Below, in pieces: positions 16,081 to 25,092 of a DNA stretch of 64,000 bases. Every line of letters starts with the position of its first letter. The first letter of the stretch is position 1. The DNA lies in assembly GCA_958296175.1 (NCBI GenBank), contig OY282448.1, positions 2,938,744-3,002,743 of the forward strand, in the 5' to 3' direction. Origin of the DNA: an uncultured Chloroflexota bacterium (GTDB lineage: Bacteria > Chloroflexota > UBA11872). The position numbers and the translations under genes were made by a program. The notes under the pieces are model-generated. The model did no database searches and was not told the origin of the DNA. It was given only the letters and a program-made list of their open reading frames with translations.

Positions 16081-16839
16081 TTAGAGGCGGAACTTGCGGG
16101 CGGGCGGTTCGCGCCCTTGCGCGCGCATCCAGGCCTCGAACTCGGCCAGCACTGCGGGGGTGGGCGGGTAGTGCGTGTGCAGGCTGGCGCGCCCGGCGCT
16201 GATTTCCTGTCGAATCCAGACTTCCATGTCCTCGTGCGCGGCGGCTTCGTCGATCACGCCCCGCACGGCCTGGGGCGGCAGCACCACCACGCCGTCCGCG
16301 TCGCCCAACACCACGTCGCCGGGGATGACGGCCACGTTGGCGATTTGTACCGGTTCCTGCGACCCCACGGACATGAGCCGCCGGTCGATGCCCTGGCCGT
16401 GCACGCCGCGGGCGTAGAGCGGCAGGCCAACGCCGCGGATGGCGTCGATATCGCGGCAGACGCCGTCGATCACGATGCCGCGCCCGCCCAGCGCCTGCAC
16501 GCGGCGCGTGAAGATGTCGCCCACCACCGCCGCCTGGCGGCAGCCGCGCGCGTCGATCACCATCACCTCGCCGGGTTCGACCGACTCCAGCGCGCTGCGA
16601 TGCGGCGACGACGCCAGGTCGGCGTATTGCGCGCGCACCAGGTCTTCGCGCAGCTGGATGAAGCGCAGCGTGCGGGCGCGCCCCACCATGCGGCCGCCGG
16701 TTGGCGGCGCCATTGGCTGGATGCCGGCGGCGTAGGTGTAGTCGAAGCCGAGCTTGGCCAGCGCGGCCGTGACGGTCGGCACCGCCAGCTCGGCCAGCTC
16801 GGTCAGCGCGGCGTCGTCGATAGGGTCGGCTGCGGGCAT
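16081..16839 (-). CDS. RraA-like 4-hydroxy-4-methyl-2-oxoglutarate/oxaloacetate aldolase
   Basis: 252 residues from the ATG at 16839. The RraA/HMG-aldolase core is visible: GRMVGRARTL (49-58), VVGDIFTRRV (106-114) and the signature GIVIDGVCRD with R129-D130 binding pyruvate and the divalent metal. The family cleaves 4-hydroxy-2-oxo acids to pyruvate. It stands 18 bp upstream of the enolase-superfamily dehydratase and is the first gene of that unit, consistent with a two-step route from sugar acid to pyruvate. The true RNase E regulator RraA is shorter, so the aldolase role is preferred. Confidence 0.85.
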   Translation of the reverse strand: MPAADPIDDAALTELAELAVPTVTAALAKLGFDYTYAAGIQPMAPPTGGRMVGRARTLRFIQLREDLVRAQYADLASSPHRSALESVEPGEVMVIDARGCRQAAVVGDIFTRRVQALGGRGIVIDGVCRDIDAIRGVGLPLYARGVHGQGIDRRLMSVGSQEPVQIANVAVIPGDVVLGDADGVVVLPPQAVRGVIDEAAAHEDMEVWIRQEISAGRASLHTHYPPTPAVLAEFEAWMRAQGREPPARKFRL

Positions 16840-17081
16840 GGGCGAAGAGTCCCACTCGGCGGGCGCCCCCCGATTGTGCTCGTTCTGCACGGTGAGCACA
16901 TAGCGTTTTGCGGCGGACGGGGTCGTTGCGTCTCGGGCCGTGGACGCGGCCGGCGCTCGGAGCCGCTGCCCGCTGCGGCCTGGGCCGCGAGCGTCAGGCC
17001 AGTGACGGGCGCGCGGTTGCGGGTCTGGAGCGGCGCCCGCACAATTGGCCTCGCGCGCGCGAAGCTGGAAACCACGCCGCC

Positions 17082-18200
17082 ATGGCTGCATTCAATGGGC
17101 TCGACCTGCATCTCGGCAACCTGCCGCGGCTGTCCTCGGCGCGGACGCGCTCTATTTCGGCCGAGAACCCCGACGGCGCCCCAGGCGGGGGCGCGCGGGC
17201 GGACGCCGACCCCACCGGACCCGCCCGGCGCCTGGGGCGCGGCTGGAAGTGCCGCCCCGCCATCTGGCTGGAACCGGCCGAAACAGTCGCGCTGGCCGAC
17301 ATCGACGGACCCGGTGCGGTGCAGAGCATCTGGATCACCGGGTCCATCACGCGCAATCTGATCGTGCGCATGTACTGGGACGGCCAGGCGCAGCCGTCGG
17401 TGGAAGCGCCGCTGCCCGACTTCTTCGCCGTTCCCTGGGCGCTGCAAGGCGTGGACCGGCAGGGGCCGTTCGCGCAGATCAGCGCCCTGCCCATCGCCGT
17501 CAATCCCAACCGCGGGCTGAACTGCTTCTGGCAAATGCCGTTCCGGCGGCATTGCCGCATTACGGTGGAAAACACGCATCCCGCCGAGCGGCAGCGGTGC
17601 TTCTATCAGATCAACTACACGCTGACCGACGTGCCCGACGACGCGGCCTATTTCCACGCGCAATTCCGCCGCACGAACCCTCTGCCGCTTGGCGAGGTGT
17701 ACACGATCCTGGACGGCATCCAGGGGCGCGGGCATTACGTGGGGACGTCCATGGGCTGGGGCGTGCTGGACGACCGCTGGTGGGGCGAAGGCGAGATCAA
17801 GTTCTATCTGGACGGCGACCAGGAGTTCCCCACCATCTGCGGAACGGGCGTGGAGGATTACTTCGGCGGCGCGTTCGACTGGGCCGTGGGTGACCGGTAC
17901 GTCACCTATACCACGCCGTTTCTGGGCATGCCGCAGGTGATCGAACCCGACGGCCGTTTCCTGGCCAAGCACCGCCACGCCATGTACCGCTTTCACGTGC
18001 TGGATCCGATCAGGTTCGACCGCGGCCTGCGCGTCACGATTCAGGCCTTGGGCTGGCACGCCGACCGCAATTTCGACGGGCACGGCCGGCTGTTTGCGCC
18101 GCGGCAGGACGACATCTGCTCGGTTGCCTACTGGTATCAGTCCCTGCCCACCGCACCGTTCCCCCAGCTGCCGGAGCGTTTCTCGCTGGTTAGCTCCTAA
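17082..18200 (+). CDS. GH172-family (DUF2961) glycoside hydrolase
   Basis: 372 residues. The sequence carries the core of DUF2961, now glycoside hydrolase family 172: PRLSSARTRSISAENPDG near the start, NRGLNCFWQMPF, and the hallmark ICGTGVEDYFGGAFDW around residue 255. Known members are difructose-dianhydride hydrolases, alpha-fructofuranosidases and exo-arabinofuranosidases that form hexamers. No signal peptide is evident from the ATG at 17082, so it probably acts on imported oligosaccharide. It is divergent from the RraA/dehydratase pair, and a shared regulatory region of 242 bp separates them. Confidence 0.85.
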   Translation: MAAFNGLDLHLGNLPRLSSARTRSISAENPDGAPGGGARADADPTGPARRLGRGWKCRPAIWLEPAETVALADIDGPGAVQSIWITGSITRNLIVRMYWDGQAQPSVEAPLPDFFAVPWALQGVDRQGPFAQISALPIAVNPNRGLNCFWQMPFRRHCRITVENTHPAERQRCFYQINYTLTDVPDDAAYFHAQFRRTNPLPLGEVYTILDGIQGRGHYVGTSMGWGVLDDRWWGEGEIKFYLDGDQEFPTICGTGVEDYFGGAFDWAVGDRYVTYTTPFLGMPQVIEPDGRFLAKHRHAMYRFHVLDPIRFDRGLRVTIQALGWHADRNFDGHGRLFAPRQDDICSVAYWYQSLPTAPFPQLPERFSLVSS

Positions 18201-18547
18201 CCCCGTCAACCCACAGCGACAATCCCCGTTCCCCGCGCCTCCCGCTCCATGGGAGCGGCCATTTGCGTCACTCCCAGACGGGGGATCGGTGTCGACGAAC
18301 CAGTTCCCGCACAGGCGTACCTCGCGCCTCCTGGATTTCGGCGTTCGCCGCAATGGCGGGGCGCGCAAAGGTCTCTGGTAGGGAGCGCGGCACGGACGGA
18401 AGGCGACGGGGAGCGACGGGCGAAGGGCATGCGCCGTGCACGAGAATCTATGTATGCGAACCTCGCGCCTGGATACACTCGACGGGCGAAACACGGTGGT
18501 TCCGCCGTGGGAACGACGCGAGCGAGAAACGACGTGAGCAGGGGAGC
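18201..18547. other. 347-bp intergenic region
   Basis: No supported gene. It contains an imperfect copy of the GGATTCCGGCGTTCGCCGGAATG-type palindrome (around 18333-18357), written here as two arms GGATTTCGGCG and CGCCGCAATGG. The open frames across it lack ribosome sites and family features. The promoter of the M23 gene should be at its right end. Confidence 0.55.
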
Positions 18548-19933
18548 TTGAGCGAACGTTTGGCCACTGGCGGCGGCGCGGCGGCTTCGCAGGAGGCTGA
18601 CGGCCCCGCCGACGGCGCCGACACGCGCTGCCAGTGCCGCGGGCGCTGCGACGCTGCGCTGCACAGCGTACCCGGGCTGCGGCTGGCATCGCGCCGCGGC
18701 TTTTTGCGCGCCGCGCTGGCCGGCGCGGCGGCGGCGGCGGCCTCGCCGCTCATCGTGCGAGCCGTCACCGAAGACGAGATCGCGGCAGCGGAACGCCAGC
18801 GCGACGAGCTGGAGCAGCGCGCCAAGGAAGAGGAAACCCTGCTGGCCGCCGCGCAGGCGCGCGAGTCGGCGCTGCACCAGCAACTGGCCGTCATCGACCG
18901 GCAGCGCTACGCGGCGGTCGACCGCCTGCGCGACGTGCAGCGCGAGCTCGAAACCGTGGAGCTCGAGGTCTTCGACATCAACGCCTCCATCGCCAATCTG
19001 AACCGGGCGCTGGCGCGCGAAACTGGCAGCCTGGGGGCGCGCGTGCGCTCGCTCTACAAGGCCGGGCGCACCAGCATGTTGGAAACCGTGCTGTCCTCCG
19101 CGTCGTTTTCGGACGCGCTGGACCGCGTGACGTCGCTGGAGCGGGCGCTGGCGCAGGACCTGGAAGAGATCGAGGCGCTGCGCGGCAGCCGCTTGACCGT
19201 GCAGCTGCGCACGGCGGACCTGGCCGCGCGGCTGCAGCGCATGGACGAGCTGCGCACGCAAGCCACCACCATCGAAGCCGAGCTGCAGCGCCGCTCGCAG
19301 GAACAGCAGGACCTGATCTTCGGCGTCCAGCAGGAAGGGTCCGCGCTGCAGGCCGGCATCGACGCATTCCAGGCGGAGGCGCTGGTGGTGGGCAGCCGCA
19401 TCGCGGTCCTGCGCGACATCCGCGAGCGCGAGCTGGCGCAGCTGGAACGCATCCGCCGCCTGCAGCAGGCGCAGGAACAGTCGCGCGAACTCGCCCGCCA
19501 GGTGGCCGAGTCGCAAGGCAACACTGTCGTCGGCGCCTATTCGTGGCCGCTGTACGGGCTGATTACGACCGAGTTCGGCGGCTGCACCTTCGGCCAATGC
19601 CCGCACATTGGCATCGACGTCGCCGGGGACATGCTGATGCCCATCGTGGCCGCCAACGACGGCATCGTGCTGGCGGCGGATTACGTGGTGCCCGACAACC
19701 GCAACGCCTCGTACGGGATGATCGTGGTCATTGCGCACAGCCAGAGCGTGGAAACGCTGTACGCACACCTGGACGACTACACCGCCCCGCCGCCGGTGTC
19801 GGCGGGCGACTTCGTCAGCCGCGGGCAGGTGATCGGGTTCGTGGGACTCACGGGCTGGACCACCGGACCCCACCTGCACTTCGAATACCGCGTCAACGGC
19901 GTTGCCAACAACCCGCGCGACGTGCTGCCCTGA
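18548..19933 (+). CDS. Tat-exported coiled-coil protein with M23 peptidase domain (EnvC/NlpD-like)
   Basis: About 461 residues. A twin-arginine signal, SRRGFLRAALAG followed by an Ala-rich stretch, starts near residue 46. A long coiled coil follows (about 75-330, with repeated ELEQRAKEEE- and QLERIRRLQQ-type heptads), then a C-terminal LytM/M23 domain with the zinc motifs HIGIDVAGD and GPHLHFEY. M23 proteins with coiled coils either cut peptidoglycan or activate amidases at division sites. The start is uncertain: a TTG at 18548 is used, but the GGGGAG before it is too close. Alternative starts lie nearer the Tat motif. Single gene, with hisI 41 bp downstream. Confidence 0.85.
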   Translation: MSERLATGGGAAASQEADGPADGADTRCQCRGRCDAALHSVPGLRLASRRGFLRAALAGAAAAAASPLIVRAVTEDEIAAAERQRDELEQRAKEEETLLAAAQARESALHQQLAVIDRQRYAAVDRLRDVQRELETVELEVFDINASIANLNRALARETGSLGARVRSLYKAGRTSMLETVLSSASFSDALDRVTSLERALAQDLEEIEALRGSRLTVQLRTADLAARLQRMDELRTQATTIEAELQRRSQEQQDLIFGVQQEGSALQAGIDAFQAEALVVGSRIAVLRDIRERELAQLERIRRLQQAQEQSRELARQVAESQGNTVVGAYSWPLYGLITTEFGGCTFGQCPHIGIDVAGDMLMPIVAANDGIVLAADYVVPDNRNASYGMIVVIAHSQSVETLYAHLDDYTAPPPVSAGDFVSRGQVIGFVGLTGWTTGPHLHFEYRVNGVANNPRDVLP

Positions 19934-19974
19934 CGCGCCCTGAACGCCACTGACCCACGCCGACTGCCGCAGCT

Positions 19975-20316
19975 ATGAAAGACCCGTCCATGACCCAACT
20001 ACCAGAAGACCTGACCTTCGATGCCGCGGGCCTGATTCCCGCCGTCTGTCAGGACGACGCCAGCGGCGACGTTCTCATGTTGGGCTACATGAACACCGAA
20101 GCCCTGGCGCGCACCCTGGATTCCGGCGACGTGTGGTTCTTCAGCCGCAGCCGCGAGCAGCTCTGGCACAAGGGCGCATCGTCGGGCAACTTCTTGCGCG
20201 TCGTTTCGGTGACTGCGGACTGCGACCGCGACACCGTGCTCGTCCGCGTCGATCCCGAGGGCCCCACCTGTCACACCGGCGCGCGCACGTGTTTCCACCA
20301 CCCGCTGCACGCATGA
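19975..20316 (+). CDS. hisI: Phosphoribosyl-AMP cyclohydrolase
   Basis: 113 residues, the single-domain HisI form without the HisE pyrophosphohydrolase. Conserved parts are [27 protein letters not shown], the Mg2+ triad D82-C-D84-R-D86 and the zinc cysteines C99 (CHTGART) and C106. The enzyme opens the purine ring of PR-AMP in histidine synthesis. It stands apart from other his genes here, 53 bp before a heptose-type isomerase gene, so its placement is incidental or reflects a housekeeping operon. A second ATG at 19990 is possible. Confidence 0.95.
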   Translation: MKDPSMTQLPEDLTFDAAGLIPAVCQDDASGDVLMLGYMNTEALARTLDSGDVWFFSRSREQLWHKGASSGNFLRVVSVTADCDRDTVLVRVDPEGPTCHTGARTCFHHPLHA

Positions 20317-20368
20317 CGGCAGCGCACGGACGGCTTGGATCAGCACTGGCCTGCGTCGGCGGCGGCTG

Positions 20369-20941
20369 ATGTCCGCGGACGCCATCGGCGGCTATTTCGC
20401 AGCGCTGAGGCGCTGCATGGGGATGCTCGACCCTGCGGCGATCGTCCCGCTGGCCGCGGCCGTGGAGGAGGCCTGGCGCGCCGACCGCACGGTGTTCACC
20501 GCCGGCAACGGCGGCAGCGCGGCCACGGCCTCGCACTTCGCCGCCGACCTGGCCAAGACCACGCGCCTGGGCGCTGGCGCGGCGCGCGGAGTCCGCGCCC
20601 TGGCGCTGGGCGACAATGCGTCCCTGCTCACAGCGTGGGCGAACGACCAATCCTTTGTCGACGTCTTTGCCGAGCAGCTGCGCACCCTGGCCGGCACCGG
20701 CGACGTGCTGGTGTGCTTGAGCACGAGCGGCGAGTCGCCCAACCTCGCCGCCGCCGCCTCGGCGGCGGCGGCGAGCGGCGTGCACTCCCTGGCCGTGGCC
20801 CCCGCCCGCTCCACCTTGGCATCGCGCTGTGACGTCACGATCCCCGTCCAGGCCGAATCGATCCAAATGGCCGAAGACCTGCACCTGGCCGTGTGCCACG
20901 CCGTCACCATGCACGTGGCGGCGGCGATCGCCGCGTCGTAG
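20369..20941 (+). CDS. gmhA: SIS-domain phosphosugar isomerase (sedoheptulose-7-phosphate isomerase, GmhA-like)
   Basis: 190 residues forming one SIS domain: TAGNGGSAATASHFAADL (the phosphate-binding loop with the GmhA-like HFAADL continuation), LSTSGESPNL, and a C-terminal AEDLHLAVCHAVT helix with the metal-binding acidic and His residues. GmhA converts sedoheptulose 7-phosphate to D-glycero-D-manno-heptose 7-phosphate. DiaA proteins look similar, but the neighbouring HddA-type kinase and epimerase favour the heptose role. No ribosome site is visible before the ATG. First step of the activated-heptose pathway. Confidence 0.85.
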   Translation: MSADAIGGYFAALRRCMGMLDPAAIVPLAAAVEEAWRADRTVFTAGNGGSAATASHFAADLAKTTRLGAGAARGVRALALGDNASLLTAWANDQSFVDVFAEQLRTLAGTGDVLVCLSTSGESPNLAAAASAAAASGVHSLAVAPARSTLASRCDVTIPVQAESIQMAEDLHLAVCHAVTMHVAAAIAAS

Positions 20942-21094
20942 CTCGGCGCAGCACCATCGAGCCGTGACTCGCTCCACCAGCCTCGACCGCCGCCAAGCCT
21001 GGGCGCACGCGCGGAGCCCAGCGATCGGCCGGCCGCCGCCACCGGCGTTGTTCGGGTCTCACGCGCACGCGCGGCGCCCAGCCAGACCCTGCGC

Positions 21095-22072
21095 ATGATC
21101 GTCACCCAGACTCCGTTGCGCGTCAGCTTCGTCGGCGGCGGCACGGACTTCCCCGACTATTTCCGGTGCGCGGGCGGGGCCGTGCTGACGACTGCGATCG
21201 ACAAGTACGTCTACGTCATCGTCAAAGAGCGCTTCGACAGCGACATTTACGTCAATTACTCGGCCAAAGAAATCGTGGCCGTGGTGGACGACATCCGCCA
21301 CGATCTGGTGCGCGAAGCCATGCGCGCAACCGGCGTCGACTGCGGCATCGAAATCACGACGCTGGCCGACGTGCCGAGCACTGGCACCGGCCTGGGATCG
21401 TCCAGCGCCGTGACGGTTGGACTGCTGCACGCGCTGCACGCCTATCGGGGGCGGCTGGTGGACGCCAAGACCCTTGCCGAACAGGCCTGCCGCATCGAAC
21501 TGGAGACCCTGGGGCGACCCATCGGAAAACAGGATCAATACATCGCGGCTTACGGTGGAATGCGCGCTATTCGATTCGAGCCTGACGATACCGTCGTGGT
21601 CGATCCGGCCGGCGTCGATCCCGCGGTGATGCGCCGCCTGCAGCAGCGCATCCAAATGTACTTCACCGGGCGCACCCGAGCGTCCGACTCGATTCTGTCC
21701 CAGCAGCGTCAGCGCATCGAGCAAACACGGCCGCAACTGGACCGGCTCAAGCTCCGCGTGGAGCAGGCGCGCGCACTCCTGACGGAGGGGAACCTCGACG
21801 AATTTGGCGCGTTGCTCGACGCCGCCTGGCAGGACAAGAAAACGCTGGCCGAAAGCGTGTCGGATTCCGTTATCGACGACCTCTACGCCCGCGCCCTGGC
21901 GGCCGGGGCTTTGGGCGGCAAGATTGCGGGCGCCGGCGGCGGCGGGTTTCTGGTGCTCTACGTCCCGCCGCCGCGCCACGACGACGTGCGCGACGCGCTG
22001 GCGTCCCTGCGCGAACTTCCCGTCGCGTTCGAGGCTGGCGGCAGCAAGGTCGTATTCAATATCCATGCGTGA
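21095..22072 (+). CDS. hddA: GHMP kinase, D-glycero-alpha-D-manno-heptose 7-phosphate kinase type
   Basis: 325 residues with all GHMP motifs: N-terminal TPLRVSFVGGGTDFPDYF (motif 1, typical of HddA), the ATP loop P94-STGTGLGSSSA, and C-terminal KIAGAGGGGFLVLY. HddA phosphorylates the anomeric carbon of heptose 7-phosphate to give the alpha-1,7-bisphosphate, the branch leading to GDP-heptose in S-layer and capsule glycans. The gene follows the GmhA-like isomerase and is followed by an SDR epimerase. GmhB and HddC homologues are not in the window. Confidence 0.9.
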   Translation: MIVTQTPLRVSFVGGGTDFPDYFRCAGGAVLTTAIDKYVYVIVKERFDSDIYVNYSAKEIVAVVDDIRHDLVREAMRATGVDCGIEITTLADVPSTGTGLGSSSAVTVGLLHALHAYRGRLVDAKTLAEQACRIELETLGRPIGKQDQYIAAYGGMRAIRFEPDDTVVVDPAGVDPAVMRRLQQRIQMYFTGRTRASDSILSQQRQRIEQTRPQLDRLKLRVEQARALLTEGNLDEFGALLDAAWQDKKTLAESVSDSVIDDLYARALAAGALGGKIAGAGGGGFLVLYVPPPRHDDVRDALASLRELPVAFEAGGSKVVFNIHA

Positions 22073-22117
22073 CTCGTGCGCAATATCCGTGTGCAATCCA
22101 ATGACGTATTCGTTCCC

Positions 22118-23236
22118 ATGCACGTCCTCGTAACCGGAGGCGCTGGATTCATCGGGTCGCACGTGGTGGATGCGCTCGTTGCGCGCGGGGATACCGTCAC
22201 GGTGCTCGACAACCTGACGGAACGCGTGCATCCCACGCGCGCCTGGCCGCAGCACCTGACCGACGCCTGCCGGCGCGTCCGCGGCGACGTGACCGAGCGC
22301 GACGACTGGCTGGCGGCGCTGCACGACGCGCACGCGGTGGTGCACCTGGCGGCCTATCAGGACTATCAGGCCGACTTCAGCCGCTTTGCCCACGTCAACG
22401 ACGTCGGAACGGCGCTCTTGTACGAGCTGCTGGTGGAACGCGGCCAGCCGCTGCACTGCGTGGTCGCGGCCAGCTCGCAGGCAGTCTACGGCGAGGGCGC
22501 GTACACCTGCCCGGAGCACGGCCGGCAATATCCGCCGCTCCGCTCCCCCAAACGTCTGGCGCGGGGGCTGTGGGACCCTGTGTGCTTCGCGTGCGGCGGA
22601 CCGCTCGACCCGCAGGCTTCCACGGAAGACCGACCAGCGCCGACCAATGCGTACGGCATCTCCAAGCTGGCCGCCGAAGCGTACGCGCTCACGCTAGGCG
22701 CGCGCTACGAGATTCCAACCGTTGCCCTGCGCTTTAGCATCATCCAAGGTCCGCGGCAAAGTCCGGCCAACGCCTACTCCGGCGTGCTGCGCGCGTTCGT
22801 TGGCCACGTCCAGCACGGAGGGCGGCCCGTGGTGTTCGAAGACGGACGCCAACGGCGCGACTACACGCACGTGCGCGACGCGGTGTCGGCCGTGCTTACG
22901 GCCTTGGATCGTCCCGACGCCGTGGGCCGCGCGTTCAACGTTGGCAGCGGCCAGGTGACGTCGGTGCTGGACTACGCGCGCGCGCTGCTGGACGCGCTGG
23001 GGTCAAGCCTGGAACCGGACGTCAGCGGCCGCTACCGCGTTGGCGACACCCGCCACGTATGGTCCGACACCTCCCGCCTCCGAACGCTCGGCTGGCGTCC
23101 CAGCGGCACGCTGCCCGAGATCATCCACGACTACCTGGCCTGGCCCGGCGCCGCCCCCAACTTCCGCAACTGGTCGTCCCGCGCGCTCCAACGCATGGAA
23201 TCCACCGGCGCCGTCCTCCGTGCCGACTCACGATGA
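22118..23236 (+). CDS. NAD-dependent nucleotide-sugar epimerase with CxxH...CxxC zinc-ribbon insert
   Basis: 372 residues from the ATG at 22118; a GTG at 22076 is less likely since the Rossmann fold starts MHVLVTGGAGFIG. Extended-SDR features: GGAGFIG, ASSQAVYG, and catalytic Y179-G-I-S-K183. An insert between strand and active site carries C131-P-E-H134 and C156-F-A-C159, a zinc-ribbon-like group that I recall in enzymes annotated as dTDP-L-rhamnose 4-epimerase. It likely acts on a nucleotide sugar for surface glycan, with the heptose genes just before it. The stop overlaps the restriction endonuclease start (ATGA). Confidence 0.85.
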   Translation: MHVLVTGGAGFIGSHVVDALVARGDTVTVLDNLTERVHPTRAWPQHLTDACRRVRGDVTERDDWLAALHDAHAVVHLAAYQDYQADFSRFAHVNDVGTALLYELLVERGQPLHCVVAASSQAVYGEGAYTCPEHGRQYPPLRSPKRLARGLWDPVCFACGGPLDPQASTEDRPAPTNAYGISKLAAEAYALTLGARYEIPTVALRFSIIQGPRQSPANAYSGVLRAFVGHVQHGGRPVVFEDGRQRRDYTHVRDAVSAVLTALDRPDAVGRAFNVGSGQVTSVLDYARALLDALGSSLEPDVSGRYRVGDTRHVWSDTSRLRTLGWRPSGTLPEIIHDYLAWPGAAPNFRNWSSRALQRMESTGAVLRADSR

Positions 23237-23844
23237 ACGCTGCGATCGTCCGAAATACCGTCGACAACGGAAGCTTCAACCAAGCGGCTTCGCTTCCATT
23301 CGAATTGCGATTGTTGGATTTTCAGACAGCGATCCACGATATCTACGATTTCTTCTACGATGTCAACACGCATTTGCTGAGCAAGGGGCTTCAGCGTCTT
23401 GACGATATGTTAAGGCCAGCAATCATGTCTGGCATGGTCTCGGATATGCTGACGGCCAGCCTTGCGCGGCATTCTCGCACGCTTACCGAGAACCACTACC
23501 ACAATGGCCATCCCGACCTGATCGTCCAAGGCAGGTATCCCAACAACGTTGTCAAAGCTGGAACCGACGGTGTCGAGATCAAGACGACGCGCAAAGCCGG
23601 AGGTGCGGTCGATACGCACGGCGCTCGCGAGCAGTGGATGTGCGTCTTCGTCTATCGCGTGGATACGAAGTCCGAACCAGCGCGCGACCGAGCACCCATG
23701 ACGTTCACGGAGGTCTATCTCGGCCGCGTTGGGCTGGACGATTTCCGAAGAAACCCCCGCGGGGAACTTGGCACGCGCACAGCCACGCTGCACAAGGAAG
23801 GAATTCGGAGGTTTCGAGAAAGCTGGGTTTACCGCCTCGGCTGA
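23233..23844 (+). CDS. Putative type II restriction endonuclease (PD-(D/E)xK)
   Basis: 203 residues. A PD-(D/E)xK nuclease site is readable: D95 in NGHPDLIVQG, then E115-I-K117 in GVEIKTTRK. The rest matches no family I recognise. The convergent DNA methyltransferase gene overlaps its 3' end by 16 bp, which makes a restriction-modification pair the natural reading. Base composition is lower in GC than the flanking sugar genes, a sign of transfer. Unusually, its ATG overlaps the stop of the nucleotide-sugar epimerase (ATGA), so it would be translated from the glycan operon mRNA. Confidence 0.75.
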   Translation: MNAAIVRNTVDNGSFNQAASLPFELRLLDFQTAIHDIYDFFYDVNTHLLSKGLQRLDDMLRPAIMSGMVSDMLTASLARHSRTLTENHYHNGHPDLIVQGRYPNNVVKAGTDGVEIKTTRKAGGAVDTHGAREQWMCVFVYRVDTKSEPARDRAPMTFTEVYLGRVGLDDFRRNPRGELGTRTATLHKEGIRRFRESWVYRLG

Positions 23845-24989
23845 TGCTCAGTTACGGCGAGACGGGAAAGCTTGGGGATTGCCTTCCGCGCCATATCGAA
23901 GTATTGCTCGTCCTTTTCGACGCCGACGCTGCTATAGCCTACCGCTTCGGCGGCAGCCAGCGTCGACCCGGCACCTGCGAATGGGTCGAGAACGACGCCT
24001 TCCCCCAGCGGCAAGGCGGACCGAACAAGCCGCCGGAGGAACGCCTGCGGTTTGAGGCTCGGGTGCGGCGCAAGGTCCCGTTCCGACGGGCGAGTCGGCG
24101 CGGACGGGATGACGTCGCCAAACGGCTTGTCCTGCGACGGGCGGCGAAACCCGCCGGTTTTCCATCGCCGCAAGTTGTCCTGAACTCGCCCCTCGATTGG
24201 CTTCCGATACACGACCCAGGGTTCCCACATCGAGCGCGGCATGACGCTGACGTCAGGAAACTCGTTATGCGCGGCTTTGGGACGGTCACCACCGCGCATG
24301 GTCATGGTGAGCCGCACGATTTCGCCCCGCCGCTCCAGCCCGGCATCCGCCAGTGCGCTGGATACCAGATATGACACGAGCGGATTCGAGGCGACGACGA
24401 CGTGCGCGCCTGGGACCAGCGTTGGAAGCAACAGCCGCGTCCATACGAAGAAGAAGGTCTTGATATGCCGCAGCTGCTCGGGCGTGAGGGTCGTGAACCG
24501 CGGCAGAGGCGAGCGCGTATGTCCGTCGTACGATGGGGGGAGCCGCCATACCCCTCCTCTGCCGCGGCGAAGTTTGGATTGTTGCTCACGCGTGTACTCG
24601 TGCAATCCGTACGGAGGGTCGGTCACGACCGCGTGGATGCTTGCATCGTCTCGCTGTCGCAGCCAGTCGAAACAGTCGGCATGATGCAAGGTCGCGTGAC
24701 CAAACGAAACCGGCGCTTCCCACGCGCGAACGGACGGCATCTCGGACTGTGCGCCAACGGTCGAGGCCGACCGCAGCGTGTATACCCCGCGGCGTTCACG
24801 CGAAAACATCTGCGGCGTATTCAGCCTGAGGTACGAGCGAACCGAGGACCCCTGCGTGGGTCCTACGACTTGCGAGACGCGCTCCTCGATCTCCTTGACA
24901 GAAAGAGGTCTCGAGGTCAGCGACATCACCTGTAGGATGCCGTCTCTGACCTGTCCGGGCGCGTAGCGCGGCTTGTTCCCTGACATCAT
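23829..24989 (-). CDS. DNA methyltransferase, N4-cytosine/N6-adenine type, with N-terminal winged-helix-like domain
   Basis: 386 residues. Residues 1-75 look like a small helix-turn-helix domain (SVKEIEERVSQVVG...GSSVRSYLRLN...RRGVYTLR). The methyltransferase has motif IV first, TDPPYG (123-128), and the SAM-binding motif I last, LDPFAGAGSTLAAAEAVGYS (about 335-354), the order of beta-class amino-methyltransferases. DPPY is compatible with either N4mC or N6mA. It should protect DNA against the nuclease encoded convergently at 23233, and the two genes overlap tail to tail by 16 bp. Two ATGs in tandem begin it. Confidence 0.9.
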   Translation of the reverse strand: MMSGNKPRYAPGQVRDGILQVMSLTSRPLSVKEIEERVSQVVGPTQGSSVRSYLRLNTPQMFSRERRGVYTLRSASTVGAQSEMPSVRAWEAPVSFGHATLHHADCFDWLRQRDDASIHAVVTDPPYGLHEYTREQQSKLRRGRGGVWRLPPSYDGHTRSPLPRFTTLTPEQLRHIKTFFFVWTRLLLPTLVPGAHVVVASNPLVSYLVSSALADAGLERRGEIVRLTMTMRGGDRPKAAHNEFPDVSVMPRSMWEPWVVYRKPIEGRVQDNLRRWKTGGFRRPSQDKPFGDVIPSAPTRPSERDLAPHPSLKPQAFLRRLVRSALPLGEGVVLDPFAGAGSTLAAAEAVGYSSVGVEKDEQYFDMARKAIPKLSRLAVTEHQPRR

Positions 24990-25092
24990 GGCAACAGTTT
25001 CGACGTCTCGACGTCAAGGGTCAAGAGGCGCGCACCCCCGGCGCCGCGCGGCTACGGCCCTGCAAGCGCTCGCCGCAGTGCGGCCAGGCGGC

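Noticed and set aside
20942..21094. tRNA or small RNA gene in the gap before hddA
   Set aside because: I looked for a cloverleaf and T-loop (GGTTCGANTCC) here and in the other gaps and found none. No RNA gene can be supported in the window.
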